A program made the position numbers and the translations under genes. 64,000 nt of DNA, taken from NCBI GenBank assembly GCA_016647705.1, contig CM028328.1:35936501-36000500 (forward strand), read 5' to 3'. The stretch's first letter is position 1, and every line of letters begins with the position of its first letter. This DNA is from Eucommia ulmoides. Its lineage: Eukaryota > Streptophyta > Magnoliopsida > Garryales > Eucommiaceae. Below are positions 12,102 to 24,234 of the stretch, piece after piece. Under the pieces are notes generated by a model. That model was not told where the DNA came from and did not search any database. It saw only the letters and a program-made list of their open reading frames with translations.

Positions 12102-14270
12102 ATGTCAGCGGTAGGCTCTTTAGGTGGCAATGGTCGTCATCCTTCTCAATCTCGTGGGAAAGGAAAATCCCCTGATACCGCACTTAGAGAACGTGTTTCA
12201 AAACGCTCTCGAAGTTAGCCCAGGGCATTGGTACTTAGGATATTTGATGATATGACTACCCCTTCTTCTTATATTGCTGAAGAGACATTAGGAGATCCTC
12301 GAGTTGGTGACCATTTGATAGTTGGTTCAATAGGTGCTTCTATGAGTCATGAGCATGCTGGACCTTCTAACGTGGATAAGAAAGCGACGAATCCATTACT
12401 TCCCTCCGGAGGATGAGGTGCCTAACTGGGGCATTCCTGAGGATTTCCCAAGAGACAATTTTGAGCCTTAAACCTTTTCAGGACAGAGCCTCACCTTTGA
12501 CGCGACGTGGCTTCAGCCTATAGTGCTCAACGATCAGTCCTTAGTAGGAGATCTTTAAGATCATCCTTCTATATACCTTCATTCTATTCAAGTTCTTTAC
12601 TAAAATATTTTTTAATTTACCTTTACTTCTAAAAGAACAATGTCTTATTACCTCGCAAGTTGATTTTTTCGTATAGGTCGAACCCCATTGTAATGGGAAT
12701 TTCAGGGTGTCATGGCTATATTTTTATACCTTCTACTAGGGGAAGATATACTCTGACTACCGTTCCTTTCTCAAGAGATACAGTTTTGGTGATTTTATCA
12801 CAACTTAGGCCTCCCACATAGATGATGGGTATCCTAATACCTTAATCGAGCATTGGTTTTCAACGACGAATTATGTTCATTACATTTGTGGGGAGTTGAT
12901 GACGATGCCCCTTGATTGGGCGATGATCATCGGAGTTCGCTTTCGAGGATGAGTCATTCCATTAGGGTAACATCATGGGCAGAGCCAGATAAGCCCCTAG
13001 GTTAGATTTCAGTAGAGGCGAGGAGTGGGGAGCATAATCGAAAGAATCGCTTATTGGATGAGTCGACTTTCATGACTCTCGCTCTAGAGGACCCAAAGTG
13101 AAGGGATTAGTATTATCATGTCTTACTGCTTTTATTCTTCGACTGAACTTTCATGGATTCATCGAGTTCTACCATCTATCATAACTGCGTAGGAACTCTG
13201 AGCGATTTGGATAACTCGATACAGCTTGGCTGGGGGAGTTTTACATTCACAGCCTTCTTAGTGAGCATGCACTGTCATGTATTGGCTTGAGTTGGTAGCG
13301 TGAAGGGTTTCTGGTAGTTTCTCCCCGTGAGTTCATTTTCCCTTAGATCTATAATTTCTTATTTATATTCTTTTCATATCTCTCAATTACCGTCGTTTCT
13401 TTCGAGTTTTTTTTCTTGCAATATTTGGCCTATGAGTACCTTCCCCTCTATCGCCCCTAATATATTGTAGAGGATAGCTTCCCCCATGGGTGAAGTGGCA
13501 TCGCTCAGTCTTAGAGGAAGGTTCATCTTTCTAAGACCATATGGCGTCCTGCACTCAACTAGAGTTTCTAACGCGTATAGATATCATCTGGCAGCCGTAT
13601 CACTGTGACACTTATAAAGCGAACATACTTCCTGAGATTATATTATTAACTTATCGTCGTATCTTCTGAGGGTCACCCATCATCTTGGGAGCTATTCATG
13701 GGCGAAAGAGCCACAGCTCAAATTTCAGGTGAGCTATGCCAGCCTCCTAATCTTCCGACCACGTAATTTAAACCTTATGTTGACTTTGCTAATCTTGAGA
13801 GACTTTATTTGGAGGTTATTGCAGACATGTTGCTTGCTCCATTGATTTCTAAGGATGCATATCTTTGGTGGTTTTCACGATTGTCAATTGTCCCTCAAAT
13901 GGATGTAGCACACCTTGTGGGTGGTAGTTTACTAGGCCACAAGGTGCTAACCTTTTGGGTGAGTCGTAGATACGAGGAGGTGGTTCCGGCTACTGAGATT
14001 ATCATTATTAGAGCTGCCAGGGACGCTTTTAGAGAGGAGTGTGAGTAGCATCATCGAGATAGTGATGATTTACAACGAGCGGTTACCAGACTTCGTGCAT
14101 TATAATTTGATCATCAGATTTTGATTCATCCGCCTGAGGTTCCCACGGCTACTCCTAGTATAATAGAGTTCATGGCTGATTTAGAGGCTTCTATTCTATT
14201 CTCTACGCCGACCCCACCAATTGGGGGTTCAACAAATGGAATGGATTAGCCCATGCCAGACCCTTAATAA
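12102..14270 (+). pseudogene. Decayed plant-mobile-domain-like ORF of the H element
   Basis: Translation from the ATG at 12102 gives a Gly/Ser/Arg-rich start that soon meets a stop. Fragments continue in shifting frames. The stretch near 12890-12950 reads GELMTMPLDWAMIIGVRF, which resembles the Glu-x-Thr-x-Thr-Leu-x-Asp...Gly core of plant mobile domain (aminotransferase-like) proteins. The open piece at 13809-14048 (79 codons) includes DAYLWWFSRLSIVP, like the Tyr-x-x-Trp-Trp-x-x-x-Ser segment near the C-terminus of that family. Several frameshifts and stops separate these pieces, so the gene is dead. Such domains occur in host proteins and as cargo in plant transposons. Here the retroelement context favours a transposon copy. 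The family call is from memory of motifs only. Confidence 0.45.
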
Positions 14271-14664
14271 GACAAATGTTATTTTCTTTTGGACATGTAT
14301 TATAGTGGATATAGTTGTATATGTGTCATTTTTTGGATATGTATTGTAGTTGATATAGTTGTACATTTTGTTCAGGATGGATATATATTTATTTTTCTTT
14401 CTTGAAATATATCTCTCTTCTTCTTTATTATTGTATTTATGCATGGGATGTATCTATAATATCTTAGTTCTTTATATTTATTATCAATGTGGTGGAATGT
14501 TGGTAGTGTAGACACTTATCTGATCAAAGACTTTTTCCACTTATTAGATTATTAGCAAGTATTTCTCTAAATCACCTTATGCTAATATCTTTCCCTATAC
14601 ATAAATAAACCTAACTATGATATAAATATTTTATGCATGAATTTTTTCTTATCATATCAGGATA
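14271..14664. other. AT-rich spacer
   Basis: No gene is visible. It contains repeated words 'tggatatgtattgtag' and 'ttggacatgtattatag', a short diverged direct repeat near 14285-14365. The 71-codon minus-strand frame here is compositional (Lys/Asn/Tyr-rich) and not credible as a gene. Confidence 0.4.
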
Positions 14665-16391
14665 TCATGTCGGGCTATTTTGGGTGTCGCCCTCTTTCTC
14701 GGGAAAAGAGGAAGACATTGGTTTACCTTTTTACCAAAAAGGGTTGATCACGTAGTCACACTGTCTCTTCCTCGGAAGTGGGGAGACTAGCAGTGTTATA
14801 GCTCAGTCTAAATAGGTAGGACCATTGTTTTGAATAATTATGCAATTTTAAAGGGAATTTAAATTGCACTTGACATACCTCGCTTTTTGGCATATATGTG
14901 GATGATATTTTTTTTTTACACTGAACCTTCTCCAAGGTCAATATTCTACTGTTGTTCACCTCAAGTTCTCTTTCCATCAGCCGAGCTAAATCCTTTTGTC
15001 TGATTGGTTGTAGACGTTGAGTTCGACCGATAGATCAATTCTACGATCCACCCTTGGGTACGTCACGAAGCTTCTCAGGGTTAATGTAGATGGGCTACTC
15101 CTTAGGAGTTTAGTATTCCTTTGGATACCAGTGTCATCATATTTTCACCTTGGGATGATTGAGTTGACTCCATGTCTAAAAGAGGTATCATTTTTTCTTG
15201 GACTTCCTCTGTCATGAGAGATTCCTTGATTCCCGCTATAGTCATCGAATACTCGTTTGTCATAGATTCTAGCGTGAAGTGGAAGCACTTATCGCTTTTC
15301 CATAATGTTTATGAGGATTCCTTGGAGTTTAACACACTCCAGAGATGGTTTTTATATTATCATGGATACTAGTGCTATGGGGATATGTGGAGTAGTTATG
15401 AGGACTAGCATGAGTGTCGGAAGATCATACTGGTCGCTCTGTTGTTACAGGAGACACTATTCCCTAGGAAGAAAAATAATCTATTTGGTCAAAAGATCCT
15501 CCTGGCTTAGAGGATGTTCTCTGATTCATCTTGCTTGACAGTCCCTCTTATATTGGCGGAGTTATACCAGTCGTTGACTGCTTGTCAAGCTGGTGATCAT
15601 TATTTCTTTGGGAGTTGCGCACTACCGCATATATAGTTTATCTCTCATCTGATTAAGCTACCTATGGATACTTAGTGCATCGAGGAGTCGATAGTAAATT
15701 AGTTATCTTCTCAGTTTCCCTCGATTATGTGTCGTTTCTTATGTAGATAGCTAATTCGGGCATAGTATGGACTACTAGACACACGATGTCGACCAACATT
15801 TACTTGGAATGTGTGGATCTGACCTTCATTCCTCTTCTTGGATCCTGAGGTTGTGCCTCTATATTCCTAGTTGAGTGCTACATCAGTTTGGTCGGACTTA
15901 GCACATTTTCTTGATCAACGGCACAGTTGTAATGCGTTACACTTTCCAGTTTGGGGATGAGGCCTGAGATAGTGCAACCTATGCTCAGTTGGAGCATTGT
16001 TGCTTAACTTTATAAGACATGCGCTTTCCAACTTATCCTTCAGTAGACACAGAGTACAAGGTTTGGATGGACCCTCACTTCTGCCCAGTGATCTTATAGT
16101 TTGTCGAGCTATCTATGGACAAGGCTCCTTCTTCACCAATAGAAGATGCCCTGTCTACTTCAAATTATCCTTCATCTTTCATGGAGGAAACATTTGCTTG
16201 GATCTACCCTTGTCTAGAGGCCCTAGATTATGTGTGGTCTCTACATTCATCCCTTACTTTCTGATTTTCAGTCACCTGATGCTTTTGGTTGATCTGTTTG
16301 TATTTTGTTCTTGCTGTATTTAAAACACTAGCAGTTCTACCTAGTATTTAGTTTGTAAAGTTTTGAATCCTTGATAGCTATTTTAACTGGC
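14665..16391 (+). pseudogene. Second decayed H reading frame, DUF7745/PMD-like
   Basis: An ATG at 14665 follows an acceptor-like TATCAG and opens a short basic peptide that stops after about 20 codons. The open piece at 15017-15217 contains DGLLLRSLVFLW and MIELTPCLKEVSFFLGLPLS. This resembles the segment of a retroelement-associated domain (DUF7745, related to plant mobile domains) in which Phe-Trp-Asp-Pro is followed by a Thr-Pro-Thr-Leu/Ile-Glu-Glu motif. Here Trp-Ile-Pro replaces Trp-Asp-Pro. Further open pieces (15172-15538 and 15997-16323) overlap in different frames, which indicates frameshifts. The minus-strand Athila-type element inserted at 16397 ends the region. I infer a broken relative of the ORF at 12102. 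Confidence 0.35.
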
Positions 16392-16396
16392 CTTAT

Positions 16397-18032
16397 TGTT
16401 GGCAATATTTTAATCACTTTGAATTACTCGTAAGTGCACGAGGTCAAGTTTTAATAGTATAGGAAGAGTAGGGTTGTCGTATCCATAGGGATTGGTTTAA
16501 ATTGTTGTTAATCACTGCAATTTCCATAATCTAATTTTATCTAGGCGATCCAATTTTGGGTTTTTATAGAAATAAAGCTAAAACTAAAATAAATACAAAA
16601 ACAAAATAAAATATAATATGGATTATCTATGCACTAATGTTCTAGGGGCTTAATATTATCTCGTTATTCCCGTGTTTATCCTATTAAGCAATTATTAGTT
16701 AATTTCATTCATTTAACAATCTAGGTTTCTAAAACTCACTCACTGCCTCTCCCGAGTGTAAAGTGAGTGAATATGTAACTACGTCAACACCAATATCCCT
16801 ATCAAGCATTTAAACGATTATATGCGTCTTGCCCCCAACATCATAGATTGCACATGTTCTAATAATCTCACAAAACATTAGAACTTGTGTTGTCTTTTAA
16901 ACCTAGTCTGAATCTGGGGTTACTTCTCCCAAGCGTCAAATTTCGTATTCTCAAATCAACTACAATATCATATACAAGCATACAATGGACGTGATACAAT
17001 GGTAAACACAATTGAATGACAATTCTAATTTATCAATTTAGAACTCGATTACTTCCTGGTCTCATGAGATCCTAAATTCCCAACTCGAACACTTACATAT
17101 TGATTTCCTCTCGGATTCACAACAACCTACATTACACACTCCCAAATTTGGTTAGGAATTCAACCTCTCCGGAGTATCAAATTCGCAACCTAACATTGTA
17201 TAAATCATTGGCCATATGAATCAAACACCTTCGGCCTAGGGAGTGCATAAAATAGAATTAAATCTGACAATAAATAAAATATTCACAACACAGTTCAAAC
17301 GAGATTACGTTAAGGCCTAGATCTAAATTACGAACACAACATAGACAAATTCATAACTAATCTTCTCAATAAATTCATAAATGTAGTATGTTCAACACAA
17401 TATTACAAATATAAACTTAGAACAAAAGATTAGGGAGAGGAAAGGAAGGAGAATCTTATTGAGGATTTGGGCTCCGTATCTTCAATCCTAAGTGCCACCA
17501 ATGATGTTTTCTTCATCGATCTTGCATTAAAACACCATCACCCGTTGTTTTCCCATTCAAAATCGCCTCAAATAGCTCAAAATATCACCTCTCAATGTTC
17601 TTGCTTTGGAATCCTCCTTTTTTTTCCCTTGAAAATGTGTTAAAATAACATAAATTAGGGTTCAGATATGACCGATCTCCCTGCAGCGAGCAAAAATGCA
17701 CTGCAGCGCGCTTAAGACAACGCCAACACCAGGTTCTTCTTTTGGCCGTATCGTTCTCATATGAACTCTGATTGAGATTATTCAAAAACCTATGGAAATC
17801 TAAGATTTAGATATACAACTTCTTTATTTTGAGATTTCGAAAATCAGATTGAATCATTGTCAAAAAGGGCCTTGAAGTTACTGCACCTGAATCAATTTTG
17901 CATATTTTCACCCATTTATTCAAAAACCTATAAAACAATACAAAAACACATTAAAATAACAAAAATTCTTGAAAACACACAAATATTTTAATCTAAAAGT
18001 ACTTGATTTGTCAGTAAATAAACCACTCATCA
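16397..18032 (-). repeat. 3' LTR of element G
   Basis: The 1636-bp LTR is intact, with minus-strand start TGATGAGTGG at 18032 and end CCAACA at 16397. The U3 GC palindromes are replaced here by CTGCAGCGAGC and CTGCAGCGCGC words (17682-17715). The LTR-wide block with 'gaggtaacccc'-type sequence lies near 16910-16930. The polypurine tract lies directly outside it at 18033-18048. Confidence 0.85.
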
Positions 18033-18048
18033 AATACCCCCAAACTCA
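18033..18048 (-). other. Polypurine tract of element G
   Basis: On the minus strand this reads TTTGAGTTTGGGGGTATT, directly before the LTR start TGATGAG. The same tract occurs next to the LTR in element E (38525-38540) and, decayed, in B and A. Confidence 0.75.
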
Positions 18049-18632
18049 AACATTTGCTTGTTCTCAAGCAAAAGAAAAGAAAATAGAGAAAAACATAAAT
18101 CAATTACTAAAAAGTTAACGATAAAAATGTGAGTTTCGCACCGAATCAATAACCATGCAAGAATATCTACAAACACAAGATGGTCCAAGCTCAAATGAAA
18201 TGTACACATTGAAATTATCTAGAATTCCAACTTTAAATATCAATTTCAATGCACTCAAGACTCTAGATATGTCAGTGCGTGCACAATCACTCTCACCCAA
18301 CCAAACGAGCCCTGAATATATTTATGTGCTAAGGAGACAATGAACGATTTCTCGATGGTAAATTTAAGAACAACCATAAGCCCATTTTTTGTGTCACTCT
18401 CCACTAATTGTGTAGGTACATATGTCATCGGAGATCAAAAGGACTTTGCGGGTTGTAATGTATGGCTAGGGTAAAAAGTAGATGACAATGTCATTTTTAG
18501 GCTCAAATCATCGTAGGCATTTATCAGAATTCATGGATCTCGCACGATTTCTGAGAAAAAAATTTAACACCTCCCATTTTCGTCATTTGTATTTTTTCCA
18601 TCGATCCCACAAGATATTATTCACAACACACA

Positions 18633-18668
<36 letters not shown>

Positions 18669-19624
18669 AACACAACATTTGTTTTTAGCCAATAAGTGAG
18701 AACCACACCCCCAAACTCAAAATCAACATTATTCCCAATGTTGCAGGGAAAACAAGAGGACAAACGGGATACTCACCACTATACTATAAGTACAAAATGA
18801 AAAACACATCTCAATCCACAAATGACTTTCCAAATAAAGCCCGTGCTAGTCATTGCACTCAATAATCCATGCAAACATGCCAATTAGTGACGGGTTTAGG
18901 AAGTGGAAAAACATGTAGCGGGTCGAATGCATAAAAATGGGTAATGAAAGAATTAGGTAATGAGGCTCAATAAGGGTAACGAGGAGTAAAACATTTTTAA
19001 GGGTTAGCTTCAAAGGATCAAACGATCCAAAGAATGCCTAAATCCTTTCTCGAAAAACACATAACCTAGTATTTCGCCTTGAGTTTCTCTCATTGGGTTC
19101 TAGTGTTCATGAGATGTCAAAGCCTACCTGAAGAACATAAATGTTCTCCGAGTACCCATAAGGCTAAGTGATTGTGATTCTTGGTGCTAGAGTGTAACGA
19201 GTCGAGAGTGAATTTCAATTAACACAAGTGAAGCACATAGACATCTCTATGCAATGTGTTTCAAAAGACCTAAGAGAACATCACGTGTCTAAATTTATCA
19301 TCGATTTCAAGTCATATCATCTCAACAAAACCCAATATTTATTTAAATGAACCTAAAAAGAAAAACAACTAAAAACATAGCCACAAAAACACAGGTTAGA
19401 TGAAGAAAAGTCACACACACAAGCATTCTCTAACCCAAACCAACATAAGCCAACATGTGTCCCACCCCCAAACTCAAAGTCAATCATATATTCAAATTAA
19501 ACACAGGGGAATAAGAACACGTACCTAGGAGGTGAGACAATCTCACCTTCGAGTGTGGTCGGCAGTGATGCTCCAAGTAAGGTAACTGGTGTGGGGATTT
19601 TTCCCATCGCGTGCATCCTCAGGA

Positions 19625-19697
19625 TCTATTATTTATCTAGGCAATCTAATTCTGAGATTTTATAGAAATAAAGCTAAAACTAAAATAAATACAAAAA

Positions 19698-19742
<45 letters not shown>

Positions 19743-21154
19743 GGATTATCTATGCACTAATGTTCTAGGGACTTGATTTCATCTCGTTATTCTTGTGTTA
19801 TCCTATTAATCAATTATTAGTTAATTTTGTTCATTCAACAATCTAGGTTTCTAAAACTCATTCACTACCTCTCCCGAGTGCAAAGTGAGTGAATATGTAA
19901 CTACGTCAACACTGATAACCCTATCAAGCGTTTAAATGATTACATGCATCTTACCCCAAGCTCATGGATTGCACACGTTATAATAATCCCCCAAAGCATT
20001 AGAACTTGTGTTATGTGTTAAACCTAATTCGAATCCGGGGTTACCTCTCCCGAGCATCAAACCCTATATTCTCAAATCAACCACAATATCATATACAAGC
20101 ATACAATGAAAGTGATAAAACGGTAAACACAATTGAATGACAATTCTAATTGATCAATTTAGAACTCGATTACCTCCCAGTCTCATGAAATCCTAAATTC
20201 CCCACTCGAATACTTAGGTGTTATTTTCTTTCGGATTTACAACAACCTACGTTATGCACTCCCAAATCCGGTTACAAATTCAACCTCTCCTGAGTGTCAA
20301 ATTTGCAACCTAACATTGTCTAAATCATTGACCACATAAATCAAACACATTAGGCCTAGGGAGTGCATAAAATGGAATTAAATCTAACAATAGACAAAAT
20401 ATTCACAACACGATTCAAACGAGACTACGTCAAGCCCTAGATCTAAATTACGAACATAACATAGACAATTCCATAGCTAATCTTCTCAATAAATTCATAA
20501 ATGTAGTATGTTCAATACAATATTACAAATATAAACTTAGAATAAAATATTAGTGAGAGAAAAGGAAAGAGAAAATCTTATTGAGGATTTGGGCTCCGGA
20601 TCTTCAATCCTAAGTGTCACTGATTATGTTTTCTTCATCGATCTTGCATCAAAACTCCATCACCCGATGTTTTCCCCATCAAAATTACCTCAAGTAGCTC
20701 CAAAATATTACCTATCTCTGTTCCTCCTTCGGCCTCCTCCTTTTTTCCTATGAAAATGATCTTAAATAACATAAATTAGGGTTTAGATACGACTGATCTA
20801 ACGGTAGCGAGCAAAAACTCGCTACAGTACGCTCAAGGCAACGCCGATACTAGGTTCTTCTTTTGGCCGTATCTTTCTTGTCCAAACTCCAATTATGGTG
20901 ATTCAAAAATATATTGAAAGATAATATGTATATATAAAACTTCCATGTTTTAATAGTTTCCAAAATCAGATTGAATCTTTGTCAAAAAGGGCCTTGAAGT
21001 TAATGAACCTAAACCAATTTTTCACCTTTTCACCCATTTATTCAAAAACCTATATAACTATACAAAAACACATTAAACTAATAAAAATGATTGAAAACAC
21101 ACAAATATTTGAATCCAAAAGTACTTGATTTATCGGTAAATAAATCACTCATCA
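19625..21154 (-). repeat. 5' LTR of element G, U5 end deleted
   Basis: It aligns collinearly with the 3' LTR from 'ttatctaggcaatctaa' onward. Roughly 150 bp of U5 and the primer site are absent. The junction with internal sequence is near 19624. Its GC motif region (20795-20840) reads 'cggtagcgagcaaaaactcg', so the two LTRs have diverged there more than elsewhere. Confidence 0.8.
19700..19738. repeat. (TA)n microsatellite
   Basis: About 19 TA repeats within the 5' LTR of element G. The sister LTR has only a short AT stretch at the same place (near 16605), so it expanded after insertion. Confidence 0.9.
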
Positions 21155-21159
21155 CTTAT

Positions 21160-21638
21160 GTAAATATTTAGATGGTAGTTATTGTTTACTATATCTTTTG
21201 TGATTCCAATTTTTTAAAGATAGGTTAAATACTCTTTGTCTTTTAGGTGTCCTAAAGTAACTTTTGATGTCTTGAGAAAATGGGAGAAACGTTACAAATG
21301 CTTGCTTTAGGCTTATTTTCGAGCTCAAGAATCTTGATAACAGGAACACCTATCTTCTTTTGGATGACGTAAACTTTGCTTCCTTACCATGTTTTTCATC
21401 CTTTTGGTACTTTTGTACTTCTTTATCAAGTTTTTGCAATCCTAGGAGCAGTAAATCATCTTAGGTTGATTTCTATCCCTCTCGTCTCCCTAGATTCCCT
21501 TTAGTTTAGATTTTGGTATCTAGTATTATTGTCCTTTATCACACCTTTGTATATATCCCTCTTTATCTCTTATAGGATTATTTATCGAAAGTACATTTTT
21601 AACTTCCATATTCTGGCGTTCAAAAATTGGTATGTCGT
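21160..21638. other. H internal sequence between two insertions
   Basis: T-rich sequence without an open frame of note. It is the continuation of the host element after element G and precedes the composite element at 21639. No domain is recognised. Confidence 0.35.
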
Positions 21639-23102
21639 TGATAGGTGTAAAAAAACTATCTACTTCTAAACCAGATTTGTTAGTTTTCAAGCATTTTAGT
21701 TATATTTAATTGTGATTTAGTGTGTTTTAGTGTAGAATAGGTGAAAGGACGTCAAAGGGTAAGAAACAAGTGAAAACGGTGGAGAAACGGTGATGTAAAT
21801 GTGCAAAACAGGGTTTCGGTGAATGAAGATCACCGCCTAGGCGGAAATTCCAACGCTTAGGCAGAATGTTGGAGTGCTGAAGGGTTGAACCACCTCTTAG
21901 GCGAGAAAATGACAGATTGTTATGCTAGCATGCACCGCCTAAGCGGAAAAACCACCGCTTAGGCGAAGTTACCGACAGAATTTAATCGACTTAAGTCCAC
22001 CGCTTAGGCGGTAACACTCTGCACAGAAATATCTATTTTTAGATATTTTGAAGATATTTTCCAAATCCCTCATTTTAACCCTTTTCTCCACAAAACCTCA
22101 AGGGACCGGAGACACTCCTTAGACGTGGGAGAGGGCTTGGTTGTTCTTGAGAGCTATCTTCCATCTTAGTTAGATTAGATTAGTTTATCAGGTGTTCTTG
22201 GCCAATCCTTGAAGAGCTAGAAGGGAAGTTCATCAACTGAGAAGAGGAAGCTCGGAAGGATTGTTCTTTGGCGAAAGTGGACTACTCCACTTTCAGATTT
22301 GGCTTTTCTTCCCTTGTTTCCATCTTTGTATTTAATGTTTATTGTTGATGATGATGATCTCCTTTTTATTTAATGTTGTATTGGCTAAGAACATGTTAGT
22401 GTAATTTAGAGATTAGTTAGGGCAAGGTGTAGTTGTGTAAATACTCATTTGGTTTAATATATGTTTCTTTAACGGTTGTTGCTTTTAAGTCCGATTGTGT
22501 TTATCATTTGATGACGATATTAATATTCTTGTAATGGTATTTGGGTTGGATTTGAGAATCTAGGGTTTGACACTCGGGAGAGGTAACCCTGGATTCGGAC
22601 TAGGGTAAACACATCGTTACGACCTAACGACCCGGGAAGGCGTTAGTTAATGTGTAATCGATGACGTTGGGTCAAGACTCACACAGCCTAGAGTCATTAA
22701 TACATTGAGGGGGACCTCTTCGTCGACGCGAAGTCACGTATTCCCTCGCCTTACACTCGAAAGAGGTGGCCGAGGAGTTTATGAACCGAGATTGTCGGAT
22801 ACCTAAACTCCGTTATCGTTAACTAAACGAAATCAAACGTGTATTAAGTGAACGAAATCAATCCCTAATTAATCAACCTAGTTAGAAATAACCCACTAAT
22901 TGTAGTTTAGCTTAGTTAAATTTCAATTCACGTCTTCCGTCGTCAGGATAACACGAGACTACGTCAATTGTGTATTCAATTCAATTATTCACACTTTTCT
23001 GTGTGGAAACGATATCCGATCTTCAAAGATCCACTATATTAAAACTTTAGACCTCGTATACTTGTGAGCATAAGTAGGCGTGCACAAATTCCGCCCCTAC
23101 CA
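21639..23102 (+). repeat. 5' LTR of element A
   Basis: It starts TGATAGGTGT and ends CCCCTACCA, 1464 bp. U3 carries the 12-bp palindrome CCGCCTAGGCGG at 21833-21844 and further CCGCTTAGGCGG-type units to about 22010. An AT-rich promoter-like stretch follows (about 22025-22065). Compared with the LTRs at 25998 and 31104 it lacks three short segments, all within the palindrome array. Confidence 0.9.
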
Positions 23103-23108
23103 AGTTTT

Positions 23109-23127
23109 TAGCGCCATTGTCGGGGAC
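23109..23127 (+). other. Primer-binding site of element A (tRNA-Asp)
   Basis: TAGCGCCATTGTCGGGGA differs at three positions from the complement of the 3' end of plant tRNA-Asp (TGGCGCCGTTGCCGGGGA). It lies 6 bp after the LTR end, across the spacer AGTTTT. This spacing is seen in the other Athila-type elements of the window. Confidence 0.85.
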
Positions 23128-23232
23128 TAATGTGAATTTTATTTGAATATTGCAAAAGAAATGCGGTATCAGCTCAGAACTTAAGTTTTAAATAGGAAAG
23201 GCAAATGTATCATATCCTAGTTCCGTCAACAC

Positions 23233-23260
23233 ACCAAGTTTTGGCGTTGTTGACGTGGGA
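23233..23260 (+). repeat. Second, diverged copy of the LTR-end/primer-site block
   Basis: ACCAAGTTTTGGCGTTGTTG and what follows (to 'gtgtgaattctaag') repeat the block at 23099-23140, with an offset of 134 bp. It again joins the last bases of the LTR to a tRNA-Asp-like primer site. Either the leader was tandemly duplicated, or it records a mis-primed cDNA. Confidence 0.6.
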
Positions 23261-23410
23261 TTAGTGTGAATTCTAAGTTGATATTGCGACTAAGTAGTCG
23301 AGTATTAATCCTGACATTTATTTTAGTTTTGTTTTTAATTTTTATTTTTGTTTAATTGTGTTCATGAGATCAAGCTGTGCAAGAAAAGATGAAGAAGATT
23401 GGAATTCTTA

Positions 23411-23520
23411 ATTCTCAATCCCGAGATTGAGCTTATTGCAAATTATAAGGAATGAGAGGAGAAGTCGACTTCAAGCCATGATCTTGATCCGACTGAGCAT
23501 TTGAGCCTAAATTCCTTGTC
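23411..23520 (+). pseudogene. Vestige of the Athila gag N-terminus in element A
   Basis: One frame reads ILNPEIELIANYKE, then a stop, then EEKSTSSHDLDPTEH. The Asn/Asp-Pro-Glu-Ile-Glu core matches the start of Athila-type Gag proteins as I remember them. It lies about 300 bp after the primer site, as expected. Nothing of the rest of gag or of protease/reverse transcriptase follows, so most of the coding region was deleted. Confidence 0.4.
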
Positions 23521-23824
23521 TATGGGGAATTTTGGTGAAAAATACTTAGTGACACGATAGTCTAGCTGGAGACGGTAACTCAAGCACTATTTTTTTTTAA
23601 ATGAAACTTAGGGTGTCAAATTACCCAATTTTTGTTACTATTTATTTGATTATTTATTCTTTTTGGAAGCCGGCATGGCTTCGGAACGTGTTCGAAAGTG
23701 AATTTAGGAGTATGGAAATTTGGGGTAGTATTTTAAGTTTAAACACGTTGAACAAGCGAAGTGAAAACATACGCGGTGGAGCCGTATTTTGAAAATTTGA
23801 GAAAAACATGAAATTGGGAGCTTC

Positions 23825-24225
23825 AGGCCCACTGCCCAAACGGTGAAACCACCGTTTAGGCAGTAAAAATAAAGAGTGGGTGTTTTTATTTCAGCAAAAA
23901 GGCCCACCGCCCAAGCGGTGAACCACCGCTTAGGCGGTAAAAATACTGAGTAAGTAAAAACAGTCCACCGCCCAAGCAGTTAACCACTGCTTAGGCGGTA
24001 AAAATATAGGATGCACCAAATTTTTAAAACACGCTCCACTGCTTAGGCGGAGAAACCACCGCCTAGGCGGATTAACAGCAGAACGAAATGTTTACACACT
24101 GGTGTAATTTCGCTTAGGCAGAAAAACCACCGCCTAAGAGAAATTTTGTCAGAAGGTTTGATTTTAAAGAAAAGAGTTCCACCGCTTAAGCGGTGAATCC
24201 ACCTCCCAAGCGATGGACCTTCTGC
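23825..24225 (+). repeat. Array of GC palindromes inside element A
   Basis: At least five pairs of units of the type ACCGCCCAAGCGGTGAA-CC-ACCGCTTAGGCGGT are separated by A-rich spacers (for example 23910-23940, 23966-24000 and 24034-24070). Each unit is nearly self-complementary, and adjacent units are inverted copies of one another, so hairpins of about 14 bp can form. The same words occupy the U3 of the LTRs of this family. Confidence 0.8.
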
Positions 24226-24234
24226 TGTTAAAAA

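Larger units (their letters stand above)
16397..21154 (-). mobile_element. Athila-type non-autonomous LTR retrotransposon (element G)
   Basis: The full element is bounded by a perfect 5-bp duplication CTTAT (16392-16396 and 21155-21159). Read on the minus strand, the 5' LTR is 19625-21154, the internal region 18033-19624 and the 3' LTR 16397-18032. The 5' LTR has lost its U5 end, and the primer site is gone with it. The internal region keeps only the 3' part known from the relatives (elements B and E) and has no gag or pol. LTR ends are TGATGAGTGG...CCAACA. A (TA)n microsatellite lies inside the 5' LTR at about 19700-19738. It inserted into the decayed H coding region. Confidence 0.85.

Noticed and set aside
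16392..16440. tRNA-Asp primer site left of element G
   Set aside because: The sequence left of the LTR is host DNA carrying the CTTAT duplication; a vague 'aatccttgatagc' resemblance is not supported.
23825..24225. CRISPR-like array
   Set aside because: Repeats are variable palindromes with irregular A-rich spacers inside a plant retroelement; nothing prokaryotic is nearby.
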